From the NCBI GenBank assembly GCA_029098085.1, contig JAQXNQ010000061.1:1-33967 (forward strand): 33,967 nt of DNA, in the 5' to 3' direction. The notes beneath the pieces are model-generated. The model made no database searches. It saw only the letters and a program-made list of their open reading frames with translations, and had not been told where the DNA came from. The position numbers and the translations under genes are program-made. This DNA comes from Oscillospiraceae bacterium (lineage in GTDB: Bacteria > Bacillota > Clostridia > Oscillospirales > Ruminococcaceae). Shown piece after piece: positions 1 to 7,011 of the stretch (position 1 is its first letter; every line of letters starts with the position of its first letter).

Positions 1-225
1 CTGTTTGCCGCGTACAAACACCACGCAGATGATGTCCATCATCTCCGCGGTGCGGATCACCTGTGGATTGACCAGGCCCGTGAGCAGCACCGACTGGTCC
101 TTCACAAAGGCCAGCACATCGCTCATCATGTCCGAACCGCAGGCGTCATGCACTTCTATGTCCAGCTGATCCTCGCCGCTGAGCACGGTGGCGTTCAGGA
201 TTCTTGCAACATCTCTGACAGTCAT
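1..225 (-). CDS. DRTGG-domain protein, C-terminus cut by window edge
   Basis: Reverse-strand translation gives MTVRDVARILNATVLSGED... and then LLTGLVNPQVIRTAEMMD and VVFVRGKQ, where the window ends with the frame still open. This matches, from memory, the small (about 110-120 residue) DRTGG-domain proteins found beside clostridial [FeFe]-hydrogenase operons, whose biochemical role is not established. The ORF track misses it because it has no stop in the window. Two in-frame ATGs are possible, at 237 and 225. GGAAAGG sits only one base before the first and about 12 bases before the second; I prefer 225 because family members begin MTVRD-like. It is divergent from the hydrogenase operon, which supports a regulatory or accessory link. 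A promoter for it is visible at 387-415. Confidence 0.75.
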   Translation of the reverse strand, partial: MTVRDVARILNATVLSGEDQLDIEVHDACGSDMMSDVLAFVKDQSVLLTGLVNPQVIRTAEMMDIICVVFVRGKQ

Positions 226-386
226 ATTGATGACCATTCCTTTCCCGTTCTGGAGTGGAGACTCCGGCAGCACGCAGATGCGCGGGGCCGTGTGAACCGG
301 CCGCAGCCGGGGAAAAGCGGTCATGCTTCAGGAGCATTTCCCCTCTTTCGGAGGCACATTTTCTCCCCGCCGGTGCGGCTGTTCCC

Positions 387-415
387 ATTATAGCAAATTT
401 CATCACTTTTTTCAA
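387..415 (-). promoter_or_regulatory. Sigma-A promoter for the DRTGG gene
   Basis: On the minus strand TTGAAA is followed by 17 bases and TATAAT, with TGC directly before the -10 (extended -10). It points at the DRTGG gene and implies a leader of about 140-155 bases. Confidence 0.65.
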
Positions 416-547
416 TACTTGGTTTTTGCCGTTTTGCATTATTATTGATTTTGCACAGCTTTTTTTCTTCTCCGCCCGGAGGTCCAATTATGTACTTTTT
501 CATATACCCGGGAGAATATTTTCGTGCTTTTTGCCAAGTCACGTCCG

Positions 548-578
548 TCTAAACTATACTCAAACAGGATAGTTTAGA
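548..578. promoter_or_regulatory. Inverted repeat, putative regulator site
   Basis: TCTAAACTAT, an 11-base spacer, then ATAGTTTAGA: perfect 10-base arms about two helical turns apart centre to centre. It lies about 70-100 bases upstream of the hydrogenase -10, an activator-like position. A further GATAGTTT half-like copy is at 621-628. No known regulator is assigned. Confidence 0.5.
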
Positions 579-642
579 TAATAGTCACAAAATTATCAAT
601 GTTCCCTTATTCATTAAGCTGATAGTTTTTTAAGCGGTAAAA

Positions 643-651
643 TGCTATAAT
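643..651 (+). promoter_or_regulatory. Extended -10 promoter of the hydrogenase operon
   Basis: TGCTATAAT is a perfect extended -10. No good -35 is found 16-18 bases upstream, which fits a promoter that needs an activator. GATAAC (652-657) and GTTATC (670-675) form an inverted repeat over the likely start site, and AGGAT/ATCCT (663-677) a nested one. Confidence 0.6.
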
Positions 652-776
652 GATAACGATATAGGATGGGTTATCCTGTGTAAATCTCACAGAAGTTTTA
701 CATAGCGTGAAGGGCTGCCTTTTGGTGAGACAGCGGCCGTCCATGCGATATCAAGCCAAATCAAGGAGGTTTATCT

Positions 777-1271
777 ATGGCTAACACAAAAGGTGGCGTT
801 GCGTTCCACGACACTCCTGAACAGGCTGCGAAGCTGCAGGAGATCATCGCAGCGCACAAAAACGACAAGGGCGCACTGATGCCTGTTCTTCAGCAGGCTC
901 AGGAGGTGTACGGCTACCTTCCCATCGAAGTGCAGACCGTCATCGCCGAAGGACTGGAAGTTCCTCTGGAAGAGGTTTACGGCGTCGTGACCTTCTACGC
1001 GCAGTTCTCCCTCTACCCCAAGGGACAGTACAAGATTTCCGTCTGTCTCGGCACTGCCTGCTATGTCAAGGGCTCCGGCGATCTGTATGACCGTCTGCAG
1101 CAGGTACTGGGCATCGGCGGCGGCGAGTGCACCCCCGACGGAAAATTCTCCCTGGAGGCCTGCCGCTGCGTGGGCGCCTGCGGCCTTGCACCCGTCATGA
1201 TGGTCAACGAGGATGTTTACGGCAAGCTGGTTCCCGACGACATTCCGGGCATCCTGGCCAAATACGCCTGA
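777..1271 (+). CDS. hndA: NAD(P)-linked [FeFe]-hydrogenase, NuoE-like 2Fe-2S subunit
   Basis: This 164-residue protein is the NuoE/24-kDa-type subunit of a soluble hydrogenase (HndA in HndABCD, HydC in HydABC). It carries one [2Fe-2S] cluster on a thioredoxin-like fold and is thought to pass electrons within the complex. The helical N-terminus (LQEIIAAHKNDKGALMPVL) and YGYLPIEVQ are family-typical. The four cluster cysteines appear as CLGTAC (C-x4-C) and CRCVGAC (C-x3-C pair). The ATG at 777 has AAGGAGG about seven bases upstream. It is the first gene of a five-gene operon that continues with a HATPase, HndB, HndC and HndD. Length is normal for the family and nothing appears broken. Confidence 0.93.
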   Translation: MANTKGGVAFHDTPEQAAKLQEIIAAHKNDKGALMPVLQQAQEVYGYLPIEVQTVIAEGLEVPLEEVYGVVTFYAQFSLYPKGQYKISVCLGTACYVKGSGDLYDRLQQVLGIGGGECTPDGKFSLEACRCVGACGLAPVMMVNEDVYGKLVPDDIPGILAKYA

Positions 1272-1294
1272 TCTCTCATACGTTGATTGTAAAA

Positions 1295-1301
1295 GGGGGA
1301 G
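1295..1301 (+). promoter_or_regulatory. Ribosome binding site supporting a CTG start
   Basis: GGGGGAG lies six bases before CTG at 1308. An in-frame TAA at 1290-1292 closes the frame upstream, and no ATG, GTG or TTG occurs in frame before 1413, so this site is the best argument for initiation at CTG. Confidence 0.6.
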
Positions 1302-1307
1302 ATTCCG

Positions 1308-1850
1308 CTGCAGGAATTATCGCTGAACGTTCTGGACATCGCCCAGAACTCCATCCGTGCCAACGCGGCCCTGATCACCATTTCCATCAGCGAGAACACC
1401 GCTGAGCACCTGATGGAGATCTCGGTCTCCGACGACGGCTGCGGCATGTCGGAGGAGCAGGTTGCCCATGTGATGGATCCCTTTTTTACCACCCGCACCA
1501 CCCGCAAGGTGGGGCTCGGCGTTCCGCTGTTCCGGATGTCGGCCGAGGCCACCGGCGGCAGCTTCTCCATCCGCTCCAAGCTGGGAGAAGGCACCGTCAC
1601 CACCGCCTCCTATCACACCGATCACCTGGATATGCTCCCTCTGGGAGACATGACCGCCACCATCACCTCTCTGATCTCCGTCAACCCGGATCTGGACTTT
1701 GTCTATACTCGCACGGTGAACGGAAAAAGCTTTACGCTGGACACCAGAGAGCTGCGCACCGTGCTGGAGGGCGTTCCCCTGAATACCCCTGACGTGCTGC
1801 TGTTTATCAGGGATATGATCAACGAAAACACCGCTGAGCTGTCCGCGTGA
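1308..1850 (+). CDS. Stand-alone HATPase (GHKL) domain protein, probable CTG start
   Basis: The reading frame encodes a small GHKL ATPase with no phosphoacceptor domain. From 1308 the product is about 180 residues, beginning LQELSLNVLDIAQNSIRANA, and includes the N-box (the Asn of AQNS). The G1 box is DDGCGMSEEQ and the F/G2 region is DPFFTTR...GLGVPL. The ORF track starts at ATG 1413, which would remove the N-box, so that start is probably wrong. Proteins of this type recur between NuoE- and NuoF-like genes of clostridial hydrogenase operons; I recall them as roughly 180 residues starting MKELSLHILD-like. Their role is unknown, possibly a serine-kinase or anti-sigma-like switch. The C-terminal 60 residues are a separate small region without a recognised motif. 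Confidence 0.8.
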   Translation: MQELSLNVLDIAQNSIRANAALITISISENTAEHLMEISVSDDGCGMSEEQVAHVMDPFFTTRTTRKVGLGVPLFRMSAEATGGSFSIRSKLGEGTVTTASYHTDHLDMLPLGDMTATITSLISVNPDLDFVYTRTVNGKSFTLDTRELRTVLEGVPLNTPDVLLFIRDMINENTAELSA

Positions 1851-1925
1851 CAGAGCGGCAAATCCGATTCCCACGCGGGCGGATGAAGCTCCGCCCATAA
1901 TACCCGGAAAGGAATGATCATTCGA

Positions 1926-2291
1926 ATGAAAAGCCTGGAAGAACTCAAAGCAATTCGGGACAAAATGAAGAACACCGTCAATATCCGTGAAGAAAACAGC
2001 GACAACATCCGTGTCGTGGTCGGCATGGCCACCTGCGGCATCGCCGCCGGCGCCCGTCCCGTTCTGACTGCCTTCACCGAAGAGGTTGCCAAACGGAATC
2101 TGCAGAATGTCACTGTCACCCAGACCGGCTGCATCGGCATCTGCCAGTATGAGCCTGTTGTAGAGGTCTATGAGGCCGATGGTACCAAGACCACCTACAT
2201 CAAGATGACCGCCGACAAGGTGGCCAAGGTCGTCACCGATCATCTGGTCAACGGCAGCGTCGTCAAAGAATACACCATCGGAAATCTGTAA
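1926..2291 (+). CDS. hndB: HndB-like [2Fe-2S] thioredoxin-fold ferredoxin
   Basis: This protein of about 121 residues belongs to the (2Fe-2S) ferredoxin family of NADP-reducing hydrogenase subunit HndB. Cluster cysteines are visible as GMATCGIAAGA near the N-terminus and TGCIGICQYEP further on, ahead of VVEVYEADG. It presumably carries one [2Fe-2S] cluster in the electron chain of the hydrogenase. ATGs at 1914 and 1926 are both in frame. GGAAAGGA ends about two bases before the first and 12 before the second, and the second gives the typical MKSLEELKAIR start, so I use 1926. It lies between the HATPase gene and hndC, with a 16-base gap to hndC. Confidence 0.88.
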   Translation: MKSLEELKAIRDKMKNTVNIREENSDNIRVVVGMATCGIAAGARPVLTAFTEEVAKRNLQNVTVTQTGCIGICQYEPVVEVYEADGTKTTYIKMTADKVAKVVTDHLVNGSVVKEYTIGNL

Positions 2292-2306
2292 GGAGGAGGG
2301 CGCCCC

Positions 2307-4100
2307 ATGTATCGTTCCCACGTACTTATCTGCGGCGGCACCGGATGCACTTCTTCCGGCAGTCAGCAGATCGCTGAGACCCTCGAAAGCGAGCTCCGCA
2401 AAAACGGACTCGAGGAAGAGGTAAAAGTTGTAAGAACCGGCTGCTTCGGCCTGTGTGCTCTTGGCCCCATCATGATCGTCTATCCCGAGGGCTGCTTCTA
2501 TTCCGAAGTCAAGGTGGACGACATCCCCGAGATCGTCAGCGAGCACCTGCTCAAGGGCCGTATTGTCAAACGGCTGCTGTACTCCGAGACCGTTTCTCAG
2601 GAAGACAGCAACGTCAAGTCCCTGAATGAAACCCAGTTCTATGCCAAGCAGCACCGCGTTGCTCTGAGAAACTGCGGTGTTATCAACCCCGAAAACATCG
2701 ACGAGTACATCGGTATGGACGGCTACCAGGCTCTGGGCAAGGTTCTGACCGAAATGACTCCCCAGCAGGTCATCGACGAGATCCTGGCCTCCGGTCTGCG
2801 CGGACGCGGCGGCGGCGGATTCCCCACCGGCAGAAAATGGTCTCTGGCTGCGGTCAACGCCGCTCCTCAGAAGTATGTATGCTGCAACGCTGACGAAGGC
2901 GACCCCGGCGCATTCATGGACCGCTCCATTCTGGAAGGCGACCCCCATGTGGTGCTGGAAGCCATGGCCATCGCCGGCTATGCCATCGGTGCGACCCAGG
3001 GCTACATCTATGTCCGCGCCGAGTATCCCATCGCCGTGCATCGTCTGCAGGTTGCCATCAAGCAGGCCCGCGAATACGGTCTGCTGGGCAAGAACATCTT
3101 CGACACCGGCTTTGACTTCGACGTCGAGCTGCGGCTGGGCGCCGGCGCTTTTGTCTGCGGCGAGGAAACCGCTCTGATGACCTCCATCGAGGGCCACCGC
3201 GGTGAGCCCAGACCCCGTCCTCCCTTCCCTGCTGTCAAGGGTCTGTTTGAAAGCCCCACCATCCTGAACAACGTGGAAACCTACGCCAACGTTCCCCAGA
3301 TCATCCTCAAAGGCGCCCAGTGGTTCGCCTCCATGGGCACTGAGAAGTCCAAGGGCACCAAGGTCTTCGCTCTGGGCGGCAAGATCAAGAACACCGGTCT
3401 GGTCGAGGTTCCCATGGGCACTCCTCTGAGAGAGATCATCGAGGACATCGGCGGCGGCATTCCTAATGGAAAGAAGTTCAAGGCTGCCCAGACCGGCGGT
3501 CCTTCCGGCGGCTGCATCCCCGCTTCCCTGATCGACACCCCCATCGACTATGACAACCTGATCGCCATCGGCTCCATGATGGGCTCCGGCGGCCTGATTG
3601 TCATGGACGAGGACACCTGCATGGTGGATATCGCCAAATTCTTCCTGGAATTTACCGTAGACGAGTCCTGCGGCAAATGTACTCCCTGCCGTGTCGGCAC
3701 CAAGCGCCTCTATGAGATGCTGGACAAGATCACCCGCGGCACCGCCACCATGGAAGACCTGGACAAGATGGAAGAGCTCTGCTACTACATCAAGAACAAC
3801 TCCCTGTGCGGCCTGGGCCAGACTGCACCCAACCCCGTTCTGTCCACTCTGAGATACTTCCGTGATGAATACGAAGCCCACATCAAGGAAAAGCGCTGCC
3901 CCGCCGGCGTCTGCAAGCATCTGATGCAGATCACCATTCTGGCGGACAAGTGCAAGGGCTGCACCCTGTGCGCCAGAACCTGCCCTGTCGGCGCCATTGA
4001 GGGCACCGTCAAGAATCCTCACAAGGTCAACCAGGACAAGTGCATCAAGTGCGGCGCCTGCATGGAAAAGTGCAAGTTCGGCGCGATCATCAAGAAGTAA
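2307..4100 (+). CDS. hndC: Hydrogenase NuoF-like flavoprotein subunit (FMN, NAD(P)H site)
   Basis: At 597 residues this is the NuoF-type subunit that oxidises or reduces NAD(P)H at an FMN. Domain order: an N-terminal thioredoxin-like [2Fe-2S] domain (CGGTGCTSSGS, later RTGCFGLCALGP), then the NADH/FMN-binding domain from about residue 165 (GRGGGGFPTGRKW, ADEGDPGAFMDR). An SLBB-type segment follows, then the [4Fe-4S] NuoF C-terminal motif ESCGKCTPCRVG. At the end are two ferredoxin-type [4Fe-4S] motifs, CKGCTLCARTCPVGAI and CIKCGACMEKCKFGAI. This is the layout of HndC/HydB in electron-bifurcating or NADP-reducing hydrogenases. AGGAGG precedes ATG 2307. All cluster motifs look intact. Whether NAD or NADP is used cannot be read from sequence alone. 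Confidence 0.95.
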   Translation: MYRSHVLICGGTGCTSSGSQQIAETLESELRKNGLEEEVKVVRTGCFGLCALGPIMIVYPEGCFYSEVKVDDIPEIVSEHLLKGRIVKRLLYSETVSQEDSNVKSLNETQFYAKQHRVALRNCGVINPENIDEYIGMDGYQALGKVLTEMTPQQVIDEILASGLRGRGGGGFPTGRKWSLAAVNAAPQKYVCCNADEGDPGAFMDRSILEGDPHVVLEAMAIAGYAIGATQGYIYVRAEYPIAVHRLQVAIKQAREYGLLGKNIFDTGFDFDVELRLGAGAFVCGEETALMTSIEGHRGEPRPRPPFPAVKGLFESPTILNNVETYANVPQIILKGAQWFASMGTEKSKGTKVFALGGKIKNTGLVEVPMGTPLREIIEDIGGGIPNGKKFKAAQTGGPSGGCIPASLIDTPIDYDNLIAIGSMMGSGGLIVMDEDTCMVDIAKFFLEFTVDESCGKCTPCRVGTKRLYEMLDKITRGTATMEDLDKMEELCYYIKNNSLCGLGQTAPNPVLSTLRYFRDEYEAHIKEKRCPAGVCKHLMQITILADKCKGCTLCARTCPVGAIEGTVKNPHKVNQDKCIKCGACMEKCKFGAIIKK

Positions 4101-4116
4101 AGGAGTGTAAGCCCCA

Positions 4117-5859
4117 ATGATCAATTTGAAAATCAACAACATCCCTGTGTCGGTGGAGCCCGGAACCACCATCCTGGAAGCTGCCCGCCAGCTGGGGATC
4201 AACATTCCTACCCTCTGCTACCTGAAGGACATCAATGAGATCGGCGCCTGCCGTATCTGCACCGTTGAGGTCAAGGGTGCCCGCGGCCTGCTGCCTGCCT
4301 GCGTTTACCCCGTCAATGAGGGCATGGAAGTATTCACCAACACCAAGAAGGTGCTGGATGCCAGAAAGACCAACCTGGAACTGCTCCTGTCGGTTCACAA
4401 CCGCAAGTGCCTGTCCTGCCCCAGAAGCGGCAGCTGCGAATTCCAGAAGCTCTGCAACGACTACAACATCACCGCCGAGGATGCCTTTGAGGGCGTCAAG
4501 AACGATTATGAGATCGACGATACCGCCCCTCACATGATCCGCGACAACTCCAAGTGCGTTCTCTGCCGCCGCTGCGTCGCCGTCTGCCGCAAATGGCAGG
4601 ATGTAGGCGTCATCGGCCCCAACGAGCGCGGCTTCAACACCCATATCGGCTGTGCCTTTGACACCGAGCTGGGCAGCGTTTCCTGCGTCTCCTGCGGTCA
4701 GTGCATCGTCGCCTGCCCCACCGGCGCTCTCCAGGAAAAGGACAGCACCGAGGCTGTCTGGGCGGCTCTCTCCGATCCCACCAAGACCGTCATCGTGCAG
4801 ACCGCTCCCGCCGTCCGCGCTGGCCTGGGTGAAGCCTTCGGCTATCCCATGGGCACCGATGTGGAAGGCAAGATGGTCGCCGCTCTCCGCCGCATCGGCT
4901 TTGCCAAGGTGTTCGACACCAACTTCGGCGCTGACCTGACCATCATGGAAGAGGCCAACGAGCTGGTAGAGCGGATCCAGAACGGCGGCGTGCTGCCCAT
5001 GATTACCTCCTGCTCTCCCGGCTGGGTCAAGTACTGTGAGCACTACTTCCCCGACCTGATCCCCAACCTTTCCTCCTGCAAGTCTCCCCAGCAGATGTTT
5101 GGCGCCATCGCCAAGACCTGGTACGCCAAGCAGATCGGCGTGGATCCCAAGGATATGGTCGTTGTTTCGGTCATGCCCTGCACCGCCAAGAAGTTTGAGA
5201 TCGGCCGTCCCGATCAGTCTGCTGCCGGCGTTCCCGACGTGGACATCTCCATCACCACCCGTGAGCTGGTCAAGATGATCCATGCTGCCGGTCTGGAGTT
5301 TACTGCTCTGCCTGACGAAGAGTTCGACGCTCCTCTGGGCCTGGATACCGGCGCCGGCGTCATCTTCGGCGCAACCGGCGGCGTTATGGAAGCAGCTCTC
5401 CGTACTGCCAAGGACTGGCTCACCGGCCAGGACAACCCCGTTGAAGCGCTTGATTATCAGGCGATCCGCGGCACCGAAGGCATCAAGGAAGCTTCCTTTG
5501 AAATCGGCGGCCTGACCCTGAAGGTAGCTGTCTGCTCCGGTCTGGTCAACGCCAAGAAGGTGCTGAAGGCCGTTCAGGCCGGCACTGCTGACTACCAGTT
5601 CATCGAAATCATGGCCTGCCCCGGCGGCTGCGTCAACGGCGGCGGTCAGCCCTTCCAGCCCGCTTCTGTCCGCAACTTCGTGGACATCCGTGCGGAGCGC
5701 GCCAAGGCCCTGTACTCCAACGACGAGGGCAATACCCTGCGCAAGTCTCATGACAATCCTGCCATCAAGAAGCTGTACGAGGAGTTCCTCGGCAAGCCCG
5801 GCAGCCACACCGCTCATGAGATTCTGCATACCTCCTATGTGGCCCGTCCCAAATATTGA
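4117..5859 (+). CDS. hndD: [FeFe]-hydrogenase catalytic subunit (HydA/HndD)
   Basis: This 580-residue group A [FeFe]-hydrogenase reversibly reduces protons to H2 at the H-cluster. The order is: N-terminal plant-type [2Fe-2S] domain (GACRICTVEV), a His/Cys-ligated [4Fe-4S] site (HNRKCLSCPRSGSC), two ferredoxin [4Fe-4S] motifs (CVLCRRCVAVC, CVSCGQCIVAC), then the H domain. H-cluster motifs are TSCSPGW (Cys299), MPCTAKKFE (Cys355) and EIMACPGGCVNGGGQP (Cys501, Cys505). The spacing almost equals that of Clostridium pasteurianus CpI as I recall it. The L1 motif has Ser where classic enzymes have the second Cys of TSCCP. It is the last gene of the operon, 16 bases after hndC, and is followed by a strong terminator. 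Confidence 0.96.
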   Translation: MINLKINNIPVSVEPGTTILEAARQLGINIPTLCYLKDINEIGACRICTVEVKGARGLLPACVYPVNEGMEVFTNTKKVLDARKTNLELLLSVHNRKCLSCPRSGSCEFQKLCNDYNITAEDAFEGVKNDYEIDDTAPHMIRDNSKCVLCRRCVAVCRKWQDVGVIGPNERGFNTHIGCAFDTELGSVSCVSCGQCIVACPTGALQEKDSTEAVWAALSDPTKTVIVQTAPAVRAGLGEAFGYPMGTDVEGKMVAALRRIGFAKVFDTNFGADLTIMEEANELVERIQNGGVLPMITSCSPGWVKYCEHYFPDLIPNLSSCKSPQQMFGAIAKTWYAKQIGVDPKDMVVVSVMPCTAKKFEIGRPDQSAAGVPDVDISITTRELVKMIHAAGLEFTALPDEEFDAPLGLDTGAGVIFGATGGVMEAALRTAKDWLTGQDNPVEALDYQAIRGTEGIKEASFEIGGLTLKVAVCSGLVNAKKVLKAVQAGTADYQFIEIMACPGGCVNGGGQPFQPASVRNFVDIRAERAKALYSNDEGNTLRKSHDNPAIKKLYEEFLGKPGSHTAHEILHTSYVARPKY

Positions 5860-5882
5860 TCTCACCACCCAGCCATAGAACT

Positions 5883-5922
5883 GGCCCCCGCGGAGTCTGT
5901 GCTCCGCGGGGGCCTCTTTTTT
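5883..5922 (+). terminator. Rho-independent terminator of the hydrogenase operon
   Basis: GGCCCCCGCGGAG and CTCCGCGGGGGCC form a perfect 13-base stem with a six-base loop, followed by TCTTTTTT. Confidence 0.93.
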
Positions 5923-5944
5923 CGGGAAGATATGCCCGCTTGAA

Positions 5945-5973
5945 TTGTATTCTGCCGCAGAATATGGTATAAT
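5945..5973 (+). promoter_or_regulatory. Promoter of the rlmB operon with palindrome in the spacer
   Basis: TTGTAT, 17 bases, then TATAAT preceded by TGG (extended -10). The spacer region holds ATTCTGC-C-GCAGAAT (5949-5963), a perfect 15-base palindrome that would overlap RNA polymerase and could be an operator. Downstream, the leader to 6107 has two small stems, TCTGC/GCAGA (5992-6009) and GGCCGG/CCGGCC (6074-6091). The second lies directly before the GGAAAGG ribosome site. Confidence 0.65.
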
Positions 5974-6107
5974 AAAAAATAATCGGCAAAATCTGCTGTT
6001 TTCCGCAGACTGCCGCCACCTGTGAAGGAATCTGTCCCGGCAGGCCGTTTTCTGATTGCATTCATTTCAAAGAGGCCGGCTTTCTCCGGCCGGAAAGGCA
6101 GTACAAT

Positions 6108-6983
6108 ATGACCAAACCTCCCCGTAAAAACGACCGAAACGACCGTCCCGCCCGGTGGGGCAACCGGCCGCCCCGTCCCCAGCGCCCCCGTCAGAAATCC
6201 GAGAGCTACGCCGAGCAGGGCGGCTATGACAACATGATTGCCGGCCGCAACGCCGTGCTGGAAGCCCTCAAGACCGGTCAGCGGATCGATACCCTCTATC
6301 TCGCTCCCGGGCAGACCGGCAGCATCTCCCGCATCATCGCCGCGGCCAAGGAGCTGGGCTGCCCCATCAAGGAAGTTTCCTATGAAAAGCTGGACGCCAT
6401 GGCCTTCGGCATCAACCACCAGGGCGTGATTCTGACCCTGTCCGCCGCGGAATATGTGGAGGTGGCGGACATTCTCCGCGCTGCCGCCGACAAGGGCGAA
6501 GCGCCCTTCCTGATCATCGCCGACGAAATCGAGGATCCCCACAATCTGGGAGCCCTGATCCGCACCGCCGAAACCGCCGGCGCGCACGGCCTTGTGATCC
6601 CCAAGCGGCGGGGCGTGGGCCTGACCTCGGCCGTCTTCAAGTCCTCCGCCGGTGCCGCCGCCCATCTGCCGGTGGCGCGGGTGGCCAATCTGGCATCGGT
6701 GGTGGAGGAGCTGAAGAGCCAGGGCATCTGGGTCTATGGCTGCGATATGGATGGCCAACCCTGGTGCCAGGTGGACTTCTCCGGCGGCGTGGCTCTGATT
6801 GTGGGCTCGGAAGGCCGGGGCATGAACCGCCTGCTCAAGGATAAATGTGACACCATGGTCACCCTCCCCATGCAGGGCGAGATTTCCTCCCTCAACGCTT
6901 CGGTGGCGGGAGGCATCATCATGTACGAGGTCGCCCGGCAGCGGCTGGGGCTGACCGCCGTTTCCCCCAAGGTCAAGGATTAA
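6108..6983 (+). CDS. rlmB: 23S rRNA (guanosine-2'-O-)-methyltransferase, TrmH/RlmB family
   Basis: This 291-residue SpoU/TrmH-class SAM-dependent ribose methyltransferase carries the family motifs in order. These are an N-terminal substrate-binding domain (AGRNAVLEALKTG at about 44-56), motif 1 IEDPHNLGALIRTAE, motif 2 VGSEGRGM and motif 3 LPMQGEISSLNASVA. RlmB of Escherichia coli methylates G2251 of 23S rRNA; the exact target here is inferred. About 40 residues before the substrate domain are basic and proline-rich (PRKNDRNDRPARWGNRPP), probably a disordered RNA-binding tail. The ATG at 6108 follows GGAAAGG by about nine bases. It heads a three-gene unit with the pseudo-ATPase gene (28-base gap) and the acetyltransferase gene. 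Confidence 0.92.
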   Translation: MTKPPRKNDRNDRPARWGNRPPRPQRPRQKSESYAEQGGYDNMIAGRNAVLEALKTGQRIDTLYLAPGQTGSISRIIAAAKELGCPIKEVSYEKLDAMAFGINHQGVILTLSAAEYVEVADILRAAADKGEAPFLIIADEIEDPHNLGALIRTAETAGAHGLVIPKRRGVGLTSAVFKSSAGAAAHLPVARVANLASVVEELKSQGIWVYGCDMDGQPWCQVDFSGGVALIVGSEGRGMNRLLKDKCDTMVTLPMQGEISSLNASVAGGIIMYEVARQRLGLTAVSPKVKD

Positions 6984-7011
6984 AAAGCCGCCAGGGAAGG
7001 AGTGAGGTCCG

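Larger units (their letters stand above)
238..776. promoter_or_regulatory. Divergent regulatory region between DRTGG gene and hydrogenase operon
   Basis: This 539-base gap has no credible gene; the ORFs called here are short and resemble no family. It is clearly more AT-rich between about 385 and 680 than the genes around it. It holds a minus-strand promoter (387-415), a plus-strand extended -10 (643-651), a perfect 10-base inverted repeat (548-578) and a smaller repeat just after the -10 (652-677). The mRNA leader of the hydrogenase operon would be about 115 bases. It contains a possible GGCTGC/GCGGCC stem (one G-U pair) before the AAGGAGG ribosome site at about 763-769. Confidence 0.7.

Noticed and set aside
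238-776. Rex (NADH-sensing) operator for the hydrogenase operon
   Set aside because: I looked for a TTGTTAA-N4-TTAACAA-type site and found none; the repeats present differ from it.
1317-4205. 962-residue minus-strand ORF
   Set aside because: It is antisense to the HATPase, hndB and hndC genes and has low-complexity Gly/Ala/Asp/His-rich sequence without motifs, as expected for the shadow of GC-rich genes.
4090-5868. 592-residue minus-strand ORF
   Set aside because: It is the shadow of the hydrogenase gene hndD, which has every cluster motif in place.
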